Shown in pieces: positions 1 to 10,832 of a stretch of 64,000 bases of DNA (its first letter is position 1; each line of letters begins with the position of its first letter). The notes below the pieces were generated by a model. That model was not told where the DNA came from. It was given only the letters and a program-made list of their open reading frames with translations, and ran no database searches. The DNA comes from Botrytis cinerea B05.10. Taxonomy: Eukaryota > Ascomycota > Leotiomycetes > Helotiales > Sclerotiniaceae. The DNA lies in the NCBI RefSeq assembly GCF_000143535.2, contig NC_037313.1, positions 1,991,501 to 2,055,500 on the forward strand, written 5' to 3'. Made by a program: the position numbers and the translations under genes.

Positions 1-211
1 TGTGGATATTGATACCTGCAAACCGATCCAAGCTTCTAGGAAACTCGTTTTTTTCTTAGCGAGAGACCCTTTGCCAGAGCCAATGTTAGCCAAGGCTGAA
101 AGTCTTGATTTTGAGAAGGCTTGGTCTGCGGTTAAATGGTTCCCAGACGGAAAACACCAATCAAAGCGCTCATTGTCTGTGGAATTCGAGAGGCAAACCA
201 CTTCTTTTTGA
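1..211 (+). CDS. possible 3' end of a gene cut by the window edge
   Basis: An open frame (frame 2) enters from the left edge and ends at a TGA at 209-211 after about 69 codons. The residues look coding in composition, with a mixed hydrophobic and charged pattern such as LVFFLARDPLPEPMLAKAES and a serine/threonine tail. No upstream start is visible, so if real this is the last exon of a gene transcribed rightward into the window. I do not recognise a family. It could be a chance open frame; only its continuation to the left would settle this. Confidence 0.35.
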   Translation, partial: VDIDTCKPIQASRKLVFFLARDPLPEPMLAKAESLDFEKAWSAVKWFPDGKHQSKRSLSVEFERQTTSF

Positions 212-552
212 TGGAGGATCAGCAATTACATCATCACTCAGCATATGCCACAGCCATCCATCCAATACCTGACGCTCTGTGATCACGATTCATACCGACC
301 GGATGGACGAAATGTTACTTTTCAACGATAACAACACTCGTAAGTATCAAACACTCCATAGTTCTGTCTCTCTCTCTCTCAATCTTTCAATCACACACAC
401 ACAATTCATAACATCCATTTAAGATCTTCAAATCTTTGTGAATTGTACCTTGACAATTCTCTCATTCGTTCGTCTCCTACTGTTTTGCTTTTTTGACCGT
501 CCAGCAAATGATACCGGAACCCATGGAAAGCGCATAATCTATTTTCATCACC
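212..552. other. intergenic region upstream of the membrane-protein gene
   Basis: No gene is seen. The stretch holds short CT and CA dinucleotide runs at about 365-402 (pyrimidine-rich, typical of fungal core promoters and leaders) just upstream of the ATG at 553. Confidence 0.5.
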
Positions 553-1762
553 ATGCCGGAGTTCAATGCATTCAAAGATGAGGAGATAAAAGAGAGCGAG
601 CACCACAATCATGTAGATGGACATCATGATGAAGAACCTACGACACAATTACAGAATGCAGAAGAGGGGAGGAATACACAAGACGAATTAAATACAAACA
701 CGCCACACCTTCAACCGCCGGAATCTTCAACACACAATCTTCAAACACCAAGTGAAAATTCAACGCCTTCACAAATATTTGGGCTGAGAGAACCGTTACC
801 TCCTCTGCATACACCGCATCGAAGGAGGAAAACGATATTATGGGTTGGACTTATCATCGTTACACTTGATCTGGCTTGTCTGCCGATTACATATTACTAT
901 GCCTTGAGTTTTGGAACAGACATAGCGTTACAAGATAGTAAGACCCTATTTTCTTCCCTCTACAAAATGTTCCTTGGGTTCTAATCCTTTACCATTAGTC
1001 TTTGCTATTATAACAAGTGTATATGGAATGATTAGTTTCGCACATTATGGTTTCCGATCCCTGAAACTCTTCCGCGCCAAAACGGCGCCGAGATGGAGAC
1101 CAGTAGGATGGACTAAATGGGGAATGGTAAGCTACACCAGTCATTCCTTAGGTTCGATTTGTCGCTAATAAATATTCCAGCTTGAATTCCTCCATATCAA
1201 CTTCATGATTGCTATCACCTTCGTAGAACTCGAACTTATCATAGGAACCATCCCACACCACCCATGGGTGCGCTTATGCGCTATGCCTTCCCCTACGATA
1301 TGCTACTGGTTTGGCTTCATGTTCCTATTCTCTGCGGTTCAAACAATGCGAAAAAAGCCACTACCATTCAACATGTCATCGACAGAGAAGGGAAAACTTT
1401 GGCGTCCAGCATTATTGGCCATCATCGAAGATGCCGGCGGAGTTGAAGGTCAAGGAGGAGTCGTATATCGAAGTAATGTATTGAGACGATACGAAGTCAG
1501 CCCCATATTTCGACGTATGATGATGGTCTTAACGTGGTTTTGGGGTATTGGTCTCGTATGCATCGCCATTATATCAACCGTCATCATAATGACTTTACCC
1601 GAGAATATTGGTTTCGGAATCGGATGGGGGTTGCCATATTGTTTCGGTTTCGTTTGGGTTTGCCTCACTATGGTTTTCGTGAAGATGCAATTGCGAAAAG
1701 AGAAAAGACAATGGGAGACGAAAGAGGCCGTGGCAGGACAGGCTGTTGCGGAGTATGCTTGA
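553..1762 (+). CDS. multi-pass membrane protein of unknown function
   Basis: Exons 553-937, 999-1126 and 1181-1762 join in frame to give 364 residues. Introns are 61 and 54 nt, with GTAAGA and GTAAGC donors. The first about 90 residues are hydrophilic, acidic and rich in Q, T and P, and should face the cytosol. About six hydrophobic segments follow: around LWVGLIIVTLDLACL, FAIITSVYGMISFAHYG, the start of exon 3 (FLHINFMIAITFVELE), YWFGFMFLFSAV, and two near the C terminus (LTWFWGIGLVCIAIISTVII and GWGLPYCFGFVWVCLTMVF). The tail is short and charged. I do not recognise the family; it resembles lineage-specific fungal integral membrane proteins. There is no signal peptide, and no catalytic motif is visible. 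The gene structure is well supported; the function is unknown. Confidence 0.85.
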
Positions 1763-1966
1763 GCGAGCTGTTGAGCGTATATCACTTGTATAGTATTGTT
1801 ATTGTAGATACCACTGTGCGATTCATAGAACATATATTTTTTCATCCTTTATCCTCTCAGTGCAACTTTTCCGTGACATCATTCTATTCCAAGTGAGTGG
1901 AACCTCGGAACTCCCAAACGCCATGCCTCATTCATAACATTCTCTCGTCCCATGGCCAGAGACGAC

Positions 1967-2402
1967 CTAATTTTTCAGCCTCCAAAGTCCCATCCCAACG
2001 AGTGTCAATGCAATACCAGTAATACCAGTTTGCCGACTCTTCATACCGAACATAGATTTGCTCTTTAGAATCTTCGCTTCTTGGGCTTTTAATTGAGATT
2101 GCCCGGAGAAGTAACTGTAGACCCCAAGGCCGATAAATGCGAAGGATCCTGAGGAGGTGTTAGTCTGTATTACATAGGTAGAAACCTGGCAGACTCGTAG
2201 TGTGAATGGTGAATGAAAACCAAGGGGAAGAGGAGAATCGGGGTAAGAAATGAGGGAAAGAATGAGGGGGTGCATTGTAACAGGGAAATATACCAGTAAG
2301 TCGGCACGGTAAACAATCATCCTTCCATTGTGCCTCATCTCTTTTTAGCACATCCGTGAGCCTTTCCTGTCGATCGAGACTTTGTGCGGAATTTGGTGCC
2401 AT
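1967..2402 (-). CDS. small DMAC1-like (DUF4536-type) mitochondrial protein
   Basis: Complement of exons 2294-2402 and 1967-2148, removing a 145-nt GTATAT..CAG intron; 96 residues. The junction creates the family signature DDCLPCRLTGSFAFIGLGV (residues about 28-46): a CxxC pair leading straight into a glycine-rich transmembrane helix. A second hydrophobic helix lies at the C terminus (TGITGIALTLVGMGLW). In animals, DMAC1 is an inner-membrane protein required to assemble the distal membrane arm of respiratory complex I; fungal members are mostly uncharacterised, so a complex I role is inferred from the family. The gene is convergent with the membrane-protein gene on its left and divergent from the AP-3 gene, with 194 bp between the two start codons. 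Confidence 0.8.
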
Positions 2403-2596
2403 TGTGAGAGTTCTTGCTGCTGTTTGTCACACTTGTATGATAATTATTGAAGCTTGATGACCTTGAGAAATAGAAGCGGCCGCTTTTCCGCTGCGGGCCG
2501 CCCCGCAAGTTCGCAAGCATGCATTCATCATTGTTCAAGCTACAAGCAAGTTGCAAACCAAATACAGATGTCTTGATATTATTTTAAAGAGAAATC

Positions 2597-4455
2597 ATGA
2601 ATGGAGCTATTGAGGCATTGTATATCTATGACGAACATAAGTGAGTAATCCCACCAAGTAATTCTATTTGCTTCACAGCGTCGCTCGTTTTCCGCTCCCT
2701 TGCTCGCTGACTCCCAGATTCGCAAACCCCCCAAGCTCCCATGCTAATTGTCTATACAGTCGACCTCTCCTGCAAAATACATACACTTCGCGGCCCCTCT
2801 CCTCCACGCAACTGCTTCCACTCTACCTCGCTCATCCGGCTCCAAGACCAAGTTTAATATATCTCCCAAACACATCTCCGCCCACTCTGCTGTTCAATCT
2901 CATTCATTCAAATCTACTATTCTGTCTCACATCCTCCTCGGAAATCGAACCTCTCCTCGCTCTCGAATTCTTACACCGCGTTATCGATGTGTTAGAGGAA
3001 TTTGTGGGTGCGCCGCTATTGGCGCAAAAGATAGAGAGCAGTTATGAAGTAGTAGCTCAGTTGCTAAATGAGATGTGTGATGCGGGCAAGGTGAGCTCAA
3101 CGGAACCTAATGCGTTGAGAGATATGGTGGAAGTGGAGGGGTGGATTGGGAAGTTCTTGGGGGGTATTAATATTCCTGGGTTCGTAGATATGTCTTCATG
3201 AGATTTAATTGGAGTTTCGAAACATGACTGAGTTGTTTTTTATAGGAAACCTGGCTTTGCAACTCCCTCCAGTTCGGGCATGTCCGGATTATCATCTACA
3301 GGATCACTCGCAGCGAATACACCAGCTTTACCATGGAGAAGAGCAAATGTAAGACATACTTCGAATGAATTATATGTGGATCTGGTCGAAACACTTACAG
3401 TCACTCTTGCGCCGTCTGGTCGTCCATTGGCTGCGTTTGCGAATGGAACTATTGCCTTTACATCAAAAATCTCTGGAGTACCAGATCTTCTCTTGAATCT
3501 TTCCACACCATCCGGTAGACAAAATGTTAGCAGTGTTATGGAACTACCAGTATTTCACCCGTGTGTCAGATTAGCGAGATGGAGAGAAAAGCCAGGGGAG
3601 TTGAGCTTTGTACCACCTGATGGACGATTTGTTTTAGCTGGATATGAAGTTGATTTACTTCCTTCTACAGGTGGAAAGTCTGGCACTACCAATGCATCTC
3701 ATTTAAAATTACCTGTCAATATTGAAGTCAAAACTAGTCTTGGTCCTACCGGATCCGATTTCGAGGTTCGGTTATTCATTGTCAAGGTTTCTGGCCAGGG
3801 TAACTCTTCCATATCATCAGGTTCGAGTTCGAGAAGCAATAGCAATGCCGCAGGTCAATTAAGTAGGGCTGCATCACAATTTAGCGGTGGTCTCGGTGGA
3901 AATTTCGGTGGCAGTACTGGTAGCAGCACATCACCCATCATCGAAGACTTAGTAGTCACAGTGCCACTACCAGCTGATGTACGCAATCTATCGGAGATCA
4001 AAGCAAGTAGAGGCGATACAACATACAACCCAGGTGAAAAGAATCTGGAATGGCATATACCAGCTAGAGACGCGGTAGCAGGTGGAGCTACATTACGATG
4101 TACAGTTGTGGGACCGTTATCACCCGAAGAAGAATATGATGGAAACGGTTTCAAACTCGATGGTGAATACGACTATGACACAGAAACGTATCAAAGCGCT
4201 CCAGAGAAAGCAAAGGTTGAAAATACTTTCAATAACGAAGGAAAAGATGCAAGGAAAGTAGCGCAGAATAAAATTCTAATGCCTAGTTCAGCAGCAGTTA
4301 GTTTTTCGGTTAAAGGGTGGCTGGCTAGTGGTATTAAAGTGGAAAGCTTGACAATTGATACGAGAAAGAGTAGAGGGATTGGTGAGGGAGTTAAACCTTA
4401 CAAGGGGGTTAAGTATTTGACGGTTAGTAGGGGTGGGATTGAGGTTAGGTGTTAA
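2597..4455 (+). CDS. APM3: AP-3 adaptor complex subunit mu
   Basis: Exons 2597-2640, 2760-3179 and 3246-4455 give 557 residues. The first exon encodes MNGAIEALYIYDEHN, the typical AP-3 mu start; intron 1 is 119 nt and intron 2 is 66 nt with a weak GTTCGT donor. Residues 1 to about 140 form the longin-like N-terminal domain. The mu-homology domain starts near residue 180 and includes ELPVFHPCVRLARWREKP and the family-typical GRFVLAGYEVDLLP. A serine/glycine-rich insertion sits inside it (DNA about 3805-3930). AP-3 sorts cargo from the Golgi/endosome directly to the vacuole; the mu subunit reads tyrosine-based YxxPhi signals. The small first exon was missed by simple open-frame reading and is supported by phase and by family similarity. 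Confidence 0.93.
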
Positions 4456-4708
4456 ACATTTTGGTCGCGGACTAGGTGGATATAGGCGTCTTGAGGAGTA
4501 TACATAGGTATATCATAGGCATGAAGGCGAAGATACCATTCAATTGAATTGAATCCAAACATAAGATGTCTAGGTTCCAAAATTACGCGGTTGACCTCAA
4601 CATTCAACATATTGAAAATTTAATATTCAGGCTAAAACAATAACACTTTCCTTCCTTCATCCTTTCCTCCCTCAAAACCCTCACCTCGCCCCACATACAT
4701 CTGCATCT

Positions 4709-6358
4709 CTATCTCCTCCCCTCATTCCTCTTCCTAATCTCCTCCTCACTCATCGGCACATAACCCTCTAGAATCGTCCGCTCCATATTCCCAATACACC
4801 TCACGGGTCTCGGTGCCTTCACCACCCCGCGCGCAATATCCCGCGCCAATATCTCCGCCGCGCTCATGGGCACGTAGCCTTCGAGAATAGTCCGCTCCAT
4901 GTTTCCGATGCATTTTTTGGGCTGTGGAGAGGGTGAGGGAGGGGCGAGGTGGAGGTTGAGGTTGAGGTTGACGGGGGTTAGTTTGGGGGGAAGGGCTGTG
5001 GGTTTTTGAGCTGCAGTTTGAGCTTTCATGCGTTGTTTTTCGAGTGAGTGCTCGAGCGCTTGGCGCTGCGCTGCGAGATGCTTTTGTGCGGCGTGTTGGA
5101 GTGGTATTTCTTCTTGTTGCCGTGCTAGATTTTGCTCTTTTTGTTTTTTCTCCTCTGCTTCTGCTTCTGCTTTTGCTTTTGCTTTTTGACGAGCGGCTAA
5201 GGCTAAGGCTAAGGCTTCCTGTGCGCGTTGTTGGGCTTGCAGCTTGAGGAGAAGCGCGGTTTCGGATTGGGCTTTGGCTTGTGCTTGACGCTGTCGTTGG
5301 GCTTCAAGTTCCTGTTGTTGTTTTTGTTGTTCTTGACGGATCTTTTCTTGACGAGCGAGTTGTGCCTGGTGTTCTTTTTCGACTCGCTCTTGGTGCATGC
5401 GTCGAGCGATTTCTAGCTCTTTTTGTGCTTCTCGAGCACGAAGTTCTTTTTGCACTCTTTCTTCTTGGAGACGCCGATTTCTCTCTCGTTCTTTTTTCTC
5501 GCGCGCGAGTTGCCCCTCGGTGGTTTTACGGATGGATTCTCGACGGAGGGTTTCTTGTCTTTCTTTCTCTTTCTCTCTCTCTTTCTCTCTTTCGCGCTGG
5601 AGCAAAAGGGTTTGTCGGGAGATGCGATCGCGTTCTTCTTTCTCCTTTTGCGCCCTTTCGGCGGAGAGAGCTTGGGCTTTCCTGTCTTGTTCGGCTTTGG
5701 TGCGTTCTTCGCGGGCTCGTTGGGCAATGTGCAAGTTTTTTGCTTCGGCGAGATTGCGTTCTTCGATTTCTTTTGCTGTGGAATATGGAGTTTTGAGAGG
5801 TGGTGAGGGGGTGGTCTTTGCGTGAGGTGTAGGTCTACGAGTTTCTGCCTCCTTTCGCTCACTAGGAGATTTATCATCAGATCGGATTTTCCTCTCCCCG
5901 TTCTCTCTATCTCCCCTCTCTACATATTCATCTTCCCCCACGCTACCACGTCTTCTCCTTCGTCTTCTCCTATATTCCTCATCCTCGCTCTTCCCACTAC
6001 CAATATCCCTTCTACCCTCCCTCCTTTCCTCTCCATCTGCATCCCCATTCCCCGCAACACATTTCCCCAACGCCATAATTCCCCGTCCAATACTCTTTCG
6101 ACTCTTACTGAAAAGTCCCTGTTTTTCTTCTTTCTCATTCTTCTCACTCTTTCCCCTATCGCCTCTCTCGTTCTTTCTCTCTCCTCGCGAGGAATCGTCG
6201 TATATGCGTGCTAATCTTCTTTCTTGTCGTCGTTTTTCATGGTGAGCCCGGTGGTGAGCAGCTCTTTGTTCTTCGGTTTCGGAGTCGCGATTGGGGGATT
6301 TGGGTTTGGGATGAGGAGAGGAGGGGGTGGGCTGCGGGTCTTGGGGTGGAGATGGCAT
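4709..6358 (-). CDS. charged coiled-coil protein with twin C-terminal motifs
   Basis: A single exon of 549 residues. Residues 1 to about 190 are proline/serine-rich then extremely basic and acidic (RRRRRR, EKNEKEEK). Residues about 190-445 are a continuous E/K/Q/R/A-rich helix, predicted as a long coiled coil. The last 70 residues contain the same 17-residue peptide, CIGNMERTILEGYVPMS, twice (residues about 483-499 and 521-537), each followed by an E-I-rich helix start. No enzyme domain is seen. It may be a structural or scaffold protein; the family is not recognised. The gene is convergent with AP-3 mu, with 253 bp between stop codons. The start is the first ATG of the open frame. Confidence 0.8.
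   Translation of the reverse strand: MPSPPQDPQPTPSSPHPKPKSPNRDSETEEQRAAHHRAHHEKRRQERRLARIYDDSSRGERKNERGDRGKSEKNEKEEKQGLFSKSRKSIGRGIMALGKCVAGNGDADGEERREGRRDIGSGKSEDEEYRRRRRRRRGSVGEDEYVERGDRENGERKIRSDDKSPSERKEAETRRPTPHAKTTPSPPLKTPYSTAKEIEERNLAEAKNLHIAQRAREERTKAEQDRKAQALSAERAQKEKEERDRISRQTLLLQREREKEREKEKERQETLRRESIRKTTEGQLAREKKERERNRRLQEERVQKELRAREAQKELEIARRMHQERVEKEHQAQLARQEKIRQEQQKQQQELEAQRQRQAQAKAQSETALLLKLQAQQRAQEALALALAARQKAKAKAEAEAEEKKQKEQNLARQQEEIPLQHAAQKHLAAQRQALEHSLEKQRMKAQTAAQKPTALPPKLTPVNLNLNLHLAPPSPSPQPKKCIGNMERTILEGYVPMSAAEILARDIARGVVKAPRPVRCIGNMERTILEGYVPMSEEEIRKRNEGRR
4748..4912 (-). repeat. duplicated 17-residue peptide motif in coding DNA
   Basis: Two copies of the peptide CIGNMERTILEGYVPMS are encoded at about 4862-4912 and 4748-4798. 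The peptides are identical but the codons differ at several third positions (for example GTG GGC versus GTC GGC style changes around the ACG/ATA codons), so the duplication is not recent and the peptide has been conserved. Confidence 0.85.
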
Positions 6359-7312
6359 TTTGAGGTATGGGGGAGGGAATTAGAAATTGAAGGGATGGAA
6401 TGGGATGGGATGGAGATATGGCGTGAAGGTGAAGAAAACTAACCTTATCTCTTTGAAAGGGAATGAGATGGTAGTAGAGATAGATATATCGGAAGTAGAT
6501 ACGAAAGAGGGTTAGCAGGGATATTTGTGAGAAAATATCTAAGAAGAGGAATGTGTGGTACTTTATGATACTATTATGTTTTACATGTGCATGTAGAGGT
6601 CGAGATAGATGTCAACCAAGATGGAGATTAAGAACAGGTTGATAAATAGAGAGAAAGATGTTCTTTCATGGGTGGATTTTTGTGTATTTTGTATATAATA
6701 TGGTATGATATGATAGGATGTGGCATTCATATGGATGAATGAAAAGGATAGGCTGTGAATAGGGTGAAGTGAGAATGAGGATGAGGATGAGAAATGGTGT
6801 AGAGGAAGGGTTAGTTGTTTGAAGTTATTCATTGCTCGGATTTGTATATGTATTTAAATAGTATCTATTCATGTGAAGTAGGGTAGGTATAGTGTAGCTC
6901 TACTTTCCAGTAATCATGATTAGAAGACAATTTGATCATGCTGCAAGGTACTGGTATGGTCATGGAATATTTACATGCTTGCAATTCACATTCATGGGTT
7001 TAAAGCTTCGATGGTGATTGAAAATGAAATCTATTTTGCTCTATTCTATTCACTTCATAGGGCGTCCTTGATATCTAAGAGGTATTCTATCTCCTGAATA
7101 GCTCCTGCTCTTGCTGCTTTCTTATTGATTCATCTTATGTGTATCTTGCGACATGTATAACACCTGCGTTTTTGGACTTTCCTACTCTCTCAGTTCATCC
7201 AACTCATCTAACTCATCGCGTGACAATCCGCCAAACTCCATATATGCAGATAAGCTCCCCGTTCCAATCAATCTCGCTTTTACATATAATAAATACCCTT
7301 AACCCTAATATT
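6359..7312. other. intergenic region, no gene seen
   Basis: About 950 bp between the start of the coiled-coil gene and the stop of the next minus-strand gene. It is AT-rich, with repeated GATA/ATGATATG stretches near 6690-6720 and a GGATGAGGATGAG run near 6780. It likely holds the coiled-coil gene promoter and the 3' end of the next transcript. Confidence 0.5.
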
Positions 7313-9547
7313 TCAACTCATCTCAATACCATTTTCCTCCAACTCAACCACTCCCTTGGCAAGTACTTCCATATTACCCCTCGCACCATTCTCCCCCCTT
7401 TTGCATCTTTTCAAAACTTCTCGTACAGATCGCCATTCTCCCTCGCTCATTTCCCATCCTTGAAGTTCTATAAGCTGTCTAACTGTTCGATAGGCTAGGA
7501 AATCTTTTGGTAGCATCTCGTGTGCAAGCAAAGGAATTGCAATTGCACCTTTGAGGGAAGATTCTGTTGAGAGAGGAACACTTGAAGAGTAGTATGATTG
7601 TTTTGAGGTAGTTGACTTTGTTGCGGGATAATTTGTTAATATCTTTCTGAGAGGCTCTGTAGAGGTGAGAGGGTACGTAGAATCTGGTGTTGGATGAGAG
7701 GATGTAGCAAGAGGATCGGAAAGGTTTTTTGATGGAAGAGGGTAACAGTCATAGAAGGGCGAAATGCAGGGGGATTGATATTGTTTTTGTTTTTGTTTTT
7801 CTTCTCTGTTAGGTGAGGAGGGACGATATGGCGAAGGGGTATGGAAACGAGGCGAGCGACTAGGACGAGTTGGTGGGGGTGGTGGGGGTGACGGAAGAGG
7901 ATAATTTAATGGATGGAGCTTTGGTAGTGAGGACGATCTTTTATAACGGGCAGCTTGGAAGTAATCGAAGTCCATCACGCTTTTTTTGGTAGATTGAGGG
8001 GAACCTGAAGGGCTGTGGGATGGTGTCGGCGTAGAAGGATATCTCGGAGGAGGTGGGGATGTGTTTGAAAAGTATGGATTCAATTTCTGGAGAACAGATG
8101 GTAATTGAAATGGCTGGGGCGACAGTGATGGTGTTAAGAAGTACGAATTCAATGATTGGAGATTAGAGGATGGTGTAGACCTTAAAAAGTAAGGATTTGA
8201 TGGCTGATGCTGTGAAGTTGATGTTGGGAATGTTTTGAATATTGGCCTGGAACTCGAATATGAAGGTTCAGACAAAAGGTATTGGTGAATGAATAAGTTT
8301 GATATCGATGGTGAACCTGAAGGTAATGGCGCATATGATGATAGAGAATCTTTGAATGAAGGGTTTTGTCGAGTGGGTAATTTTGGTTTGAATGAAGGTA
8401 TTTCCTGAGAAGTAGGAGGAAACAATGGTTGATATGGATTTGGAGGCAGAGTTGCTGTTACATGGGCGGAATTTAACGATCCAAGAAATGGCGATGGAGG
8501 TAAGGATCTAGATGTTGGCCCAGTTCCCGTAGGTCGAACATACACGGTGTTTCGTACTGCAGGAAAAGAATGGGACGTCAGTGAATGTCCATTTGGAAGT
8601 TTCGGAGTATAACGTACTGCAGCTGAAGAGGAACCGTATTCCATTCTGTTGTGGGAAGTTCTGTCTGAATACCTCAACATGTCATAATTTCTGTGGAAAT
8701 TGCTTCTGGGAGAGTCTGGGAGCCTAATTGGATATTCAAATGCATCATAAGAAGCACGAATGGTTTCTGGTTCTCGTACGGAATTCCTATGAACGTTTGG
8801 GGATCGTAAAGGCGTTTTTGGAATGATGGCTCGTAGCAATTCCACAAGAGGTCGTCTTCGTGGAAGATCTCTTGGTGGAATATCCCGGATCAAATTATCA
8901 TGGAATTCCAAAGCTTTGTCTGTTGGTTCTAATATCCCTGACATGGCATAATTTTTTGAACTTGGATTTTGTGAAGGCGATGATGAACGCGAAGAGATTG
9001 GTGGGTGAGGAATAGGATCATCTTGATCAGCAAATCTAACTGATTTTTGCTTTTTGGAAGCTGGAGCACGCCAAAGTACTCGATCCTCATACTCATCTTC
9101 CTCTACTAAGTCTAATGAACCTCTAACGCGTTTAGATTGCTTGGTATCGTGCTCATTTTCATGTCTGATCCTCAAGCTTGAGTTTATTGTATGGTTAGAG
9201 AAGCCAGGCGAGTTAAGATTCTGTTCCCACACAACAGCATTTACAGTTGCTTCATCACCAATACGACAACTTTCCAACGTCTCACTATCTGCTAATTCTC
9301 TACCTCCATAAGATAGTGCACAGTCATAACCGTAATGAGAAATAACTCCCCTTTTCATTAGTAAAGCAATGAATCTTGATTTGACAAGCTGTATGCGATA
9401 ATTTGGACCGACGGTTCGTAGCGAATGCACACCATTACTGGTAGTTACATAGAGTAGTTTGCATGGCCTATAAGCTTCGTTGACGAAAGTCGAGTCGTCT
9501 TCATCGTCGTCAGAAACCACGGTACTCTGATATGGATTATATGCCAT
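7313..9547 (-). CDS. ubiquitin-like-domain protein with long disordered tail
   Basis: A single exon of 744 residues starting MAYNPYQSTVVSDDDEDD. Residues about 30-110 look like a beta-grasp (ubiquitin-like) fold: a strand-rich start (CKLLYVTTSNGVHSLRTVG), a helix around VKSRFIALLMKRG, then ALSYGGRELADSETLESCRI, which parallels the ubiquitin segment 'I-F-A-G-K-Q-L-E-D-G-R-T-L-S-D'. The remaining about 600 residues are S/P/R-rich and probably disordered, with repeated N-P-Y-F/N-S-Y-F motifs and polyproline near residue 560. The last 80 residues are helical (PKDFLAYRTVRQLIELQGWE). No Gly-Gly processing site follows the domain, so it would act as an integral UBL rather than a conjugated modifier. 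The assignment is a fold-level inference; the function is unknown. Confidence 0.75.
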   Translation of the reverse strand: MAYNPYQSTVVSDDDEDDSTFVNEAYRPCKLLYVTTSNGVHSLRTVGPNYRIQLVKSRFIALLMKRGVISHYGYDCALSYGGRELADSETLESCRIGDEATVNAVVWEQNLNSPGFSNHTINSSLRIRHENEHDTKQSKRVRGSLDLVEEDEYEDRVLWRAPASKKQKSVRFADQDDPIPHPPISSRSSSPSQNPSSKNYAMSGILEPTDKALEFHDNLIRDIPPRDLPRRRPLVELLRAIIPKTPLRSPNVHRNSVREPETIRASYDAFEYPIRLPDSPRSNFHRNYDMLRYSDRTSHNRMEYGSSSAAVRYTPKLPNGHSLTSHSFPAVRNTVYVRPTGTGPTSRSLPPSPFLGSLNSAHVTATLPPNPYQPLFPPTSQEIPSFKPKLPTRQNPSFKDSLSSYAPLPSGSPSISNLFIHQYLLSEPSYSSSRPIFKTFPTSTSQHQPSNPYFLRSTPSSNLQSLNSYFLTPSLSPQPFQLPSVLQKLNPYFSNTSPPPPRYPSTPTPSHSPSGSPQSTKKSVMDFDYFQAARYKRSSSLPKLHPLNYPLPSPPPPPPTRPSRSPRFHTPSPYRPSSPNREEKQKQKQYQSPCISPFYDCYPLPSKNLSDPLATSSHPTPDSTYPLTSTEPLRKILTNYPATKSTTSKQSYYSSSVPLSTESSLKGAIAIPLLAHEMLPKDFLAYRTVRQLIELQGWEMSEGEWRSVREVLKRCKRGENGARGNMEVLAKGVVELEENGIEMS

Positions 9548-10832
9548 GTCTTCGGATTATGATCAATTTAGAATAATTGAACCAAAAGAGTGTCATCTAG
9601 TAGATATTAGAAGAAGTAATTTGTGGTAATTCTGAGATAGGAATGCCCTTTGTTTGATAAGAGTTCTAAATTAAGAAGTTTGAGAATGCTTTGTGTGTAT
9701 TTAGCTTGGAACACCTCTTTGTGCCCCAAAGGCTACCTAGCTTCAATATATGTTTGAAAATAGGTATTTGTATCTGACAATCAAAATTTATGAAACAAAA
9801 AAGATGCTGGCTGAGGTCAAACTGGTGCTTTCGAACTTTGAAGCTACCTTTGAGCAAGTGGCGAGTTGAGGGCAGTTGCGAGATATTTATGAAAAAGTAA
9901 TCAGCTCGTTGATTATAGGTCCAACTATCTAGTCAATCATTGAAAAGCAAGAACCAAATGATTGGGTGGCCGTGAGGAAATCTTGGGCTCCAAATTTCCC
10001 ATGGATTCAATATTTGGTTTCTGGAGACAGCCTACAAGAATCTTAGGTACATTGTTCATCTACTACCCAAGTTATCATCTCATAAGCGAAGGGAGAACTT
10101 CAAAATCCTCCCATATTGCATTTATAAGATATACAAAGATATGAAGGCAGATTGGAATTAACAACAGATGACTGACAACAAAATGAAAGCTCAAATTTCT
10201 TAGAAATTCATTCAACATTTATTGATACAGTAGAGCCAAGCATGAAACAGTGTGATTGACGGGGGTTGACTTGAGTACCAAAATCATCACAGCACAACAG
10301 TATAACAGACAATTGGATGAGTACATAGGTATTGTTAGTAAACCTCATCAAATGTATAAAAATGGATGAACAGGAAAGTACTGCTGGTGAGGTACCTGCC
10401 TGCCTTGTATATCGATCTTAGATGAACAGTCTCCAAGCAAGACATATAATAAACTTGATCAGTACATCAGGACCTCTATGATCAATTTCACACACCTTCA
10501 ACAGGAACAATTTCTTCCAAGTTATAGAATAGAAGAATTTGTTTCTAAAACTGATGATAGATTCAAATAATTCACAACAGTTGATGGAGATTGGACAAGA
10601 GGATATTAAAAAGTTCTTAAACAAGGAATTAGTCTGGAGTGAGTGGCACATGATCCGAGGGCATCCGGAATTCACCAATAATCCCTTAGTCTCTTCGCCC
10701 AAAATCAACAAAGTACCACACCTTCTTCCCTCGCACACAATCAAATCATTTCCCACGAACCTGTAACTGAACTCAATAACGTTCTGATTTCAAATTAGAG
10801 AAGCTCGAAAATCTCTTCATACATCAACGTTA
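9548..10832. other. divergent intergenic region, no gene seen
   Basis: About 1.3 kb of AT-rich DNA between two divergent genes (the ubiquitin-like protein to the left, the large IDLT protein to the right). Short open frames at 9962-10144 and 10539-10766 lack codon bias and known motifs. The last few hundred bases probably form the 5' leader of the rightward gene. Confidence 0.5.

Noticed and set aside
5044..5825. Long plus-strand frames rich in L, F and V opposite the coiled-coil gene
   Set aside because: They are the reverse complement of E/K/R-rich codons of the real gene; hydrophobicity is an artefact.
10539..10766. 75-codon frame upstream of the large IDLT protein gene
   Set aside because: Probably leader sequence; no conserved motif is visible.
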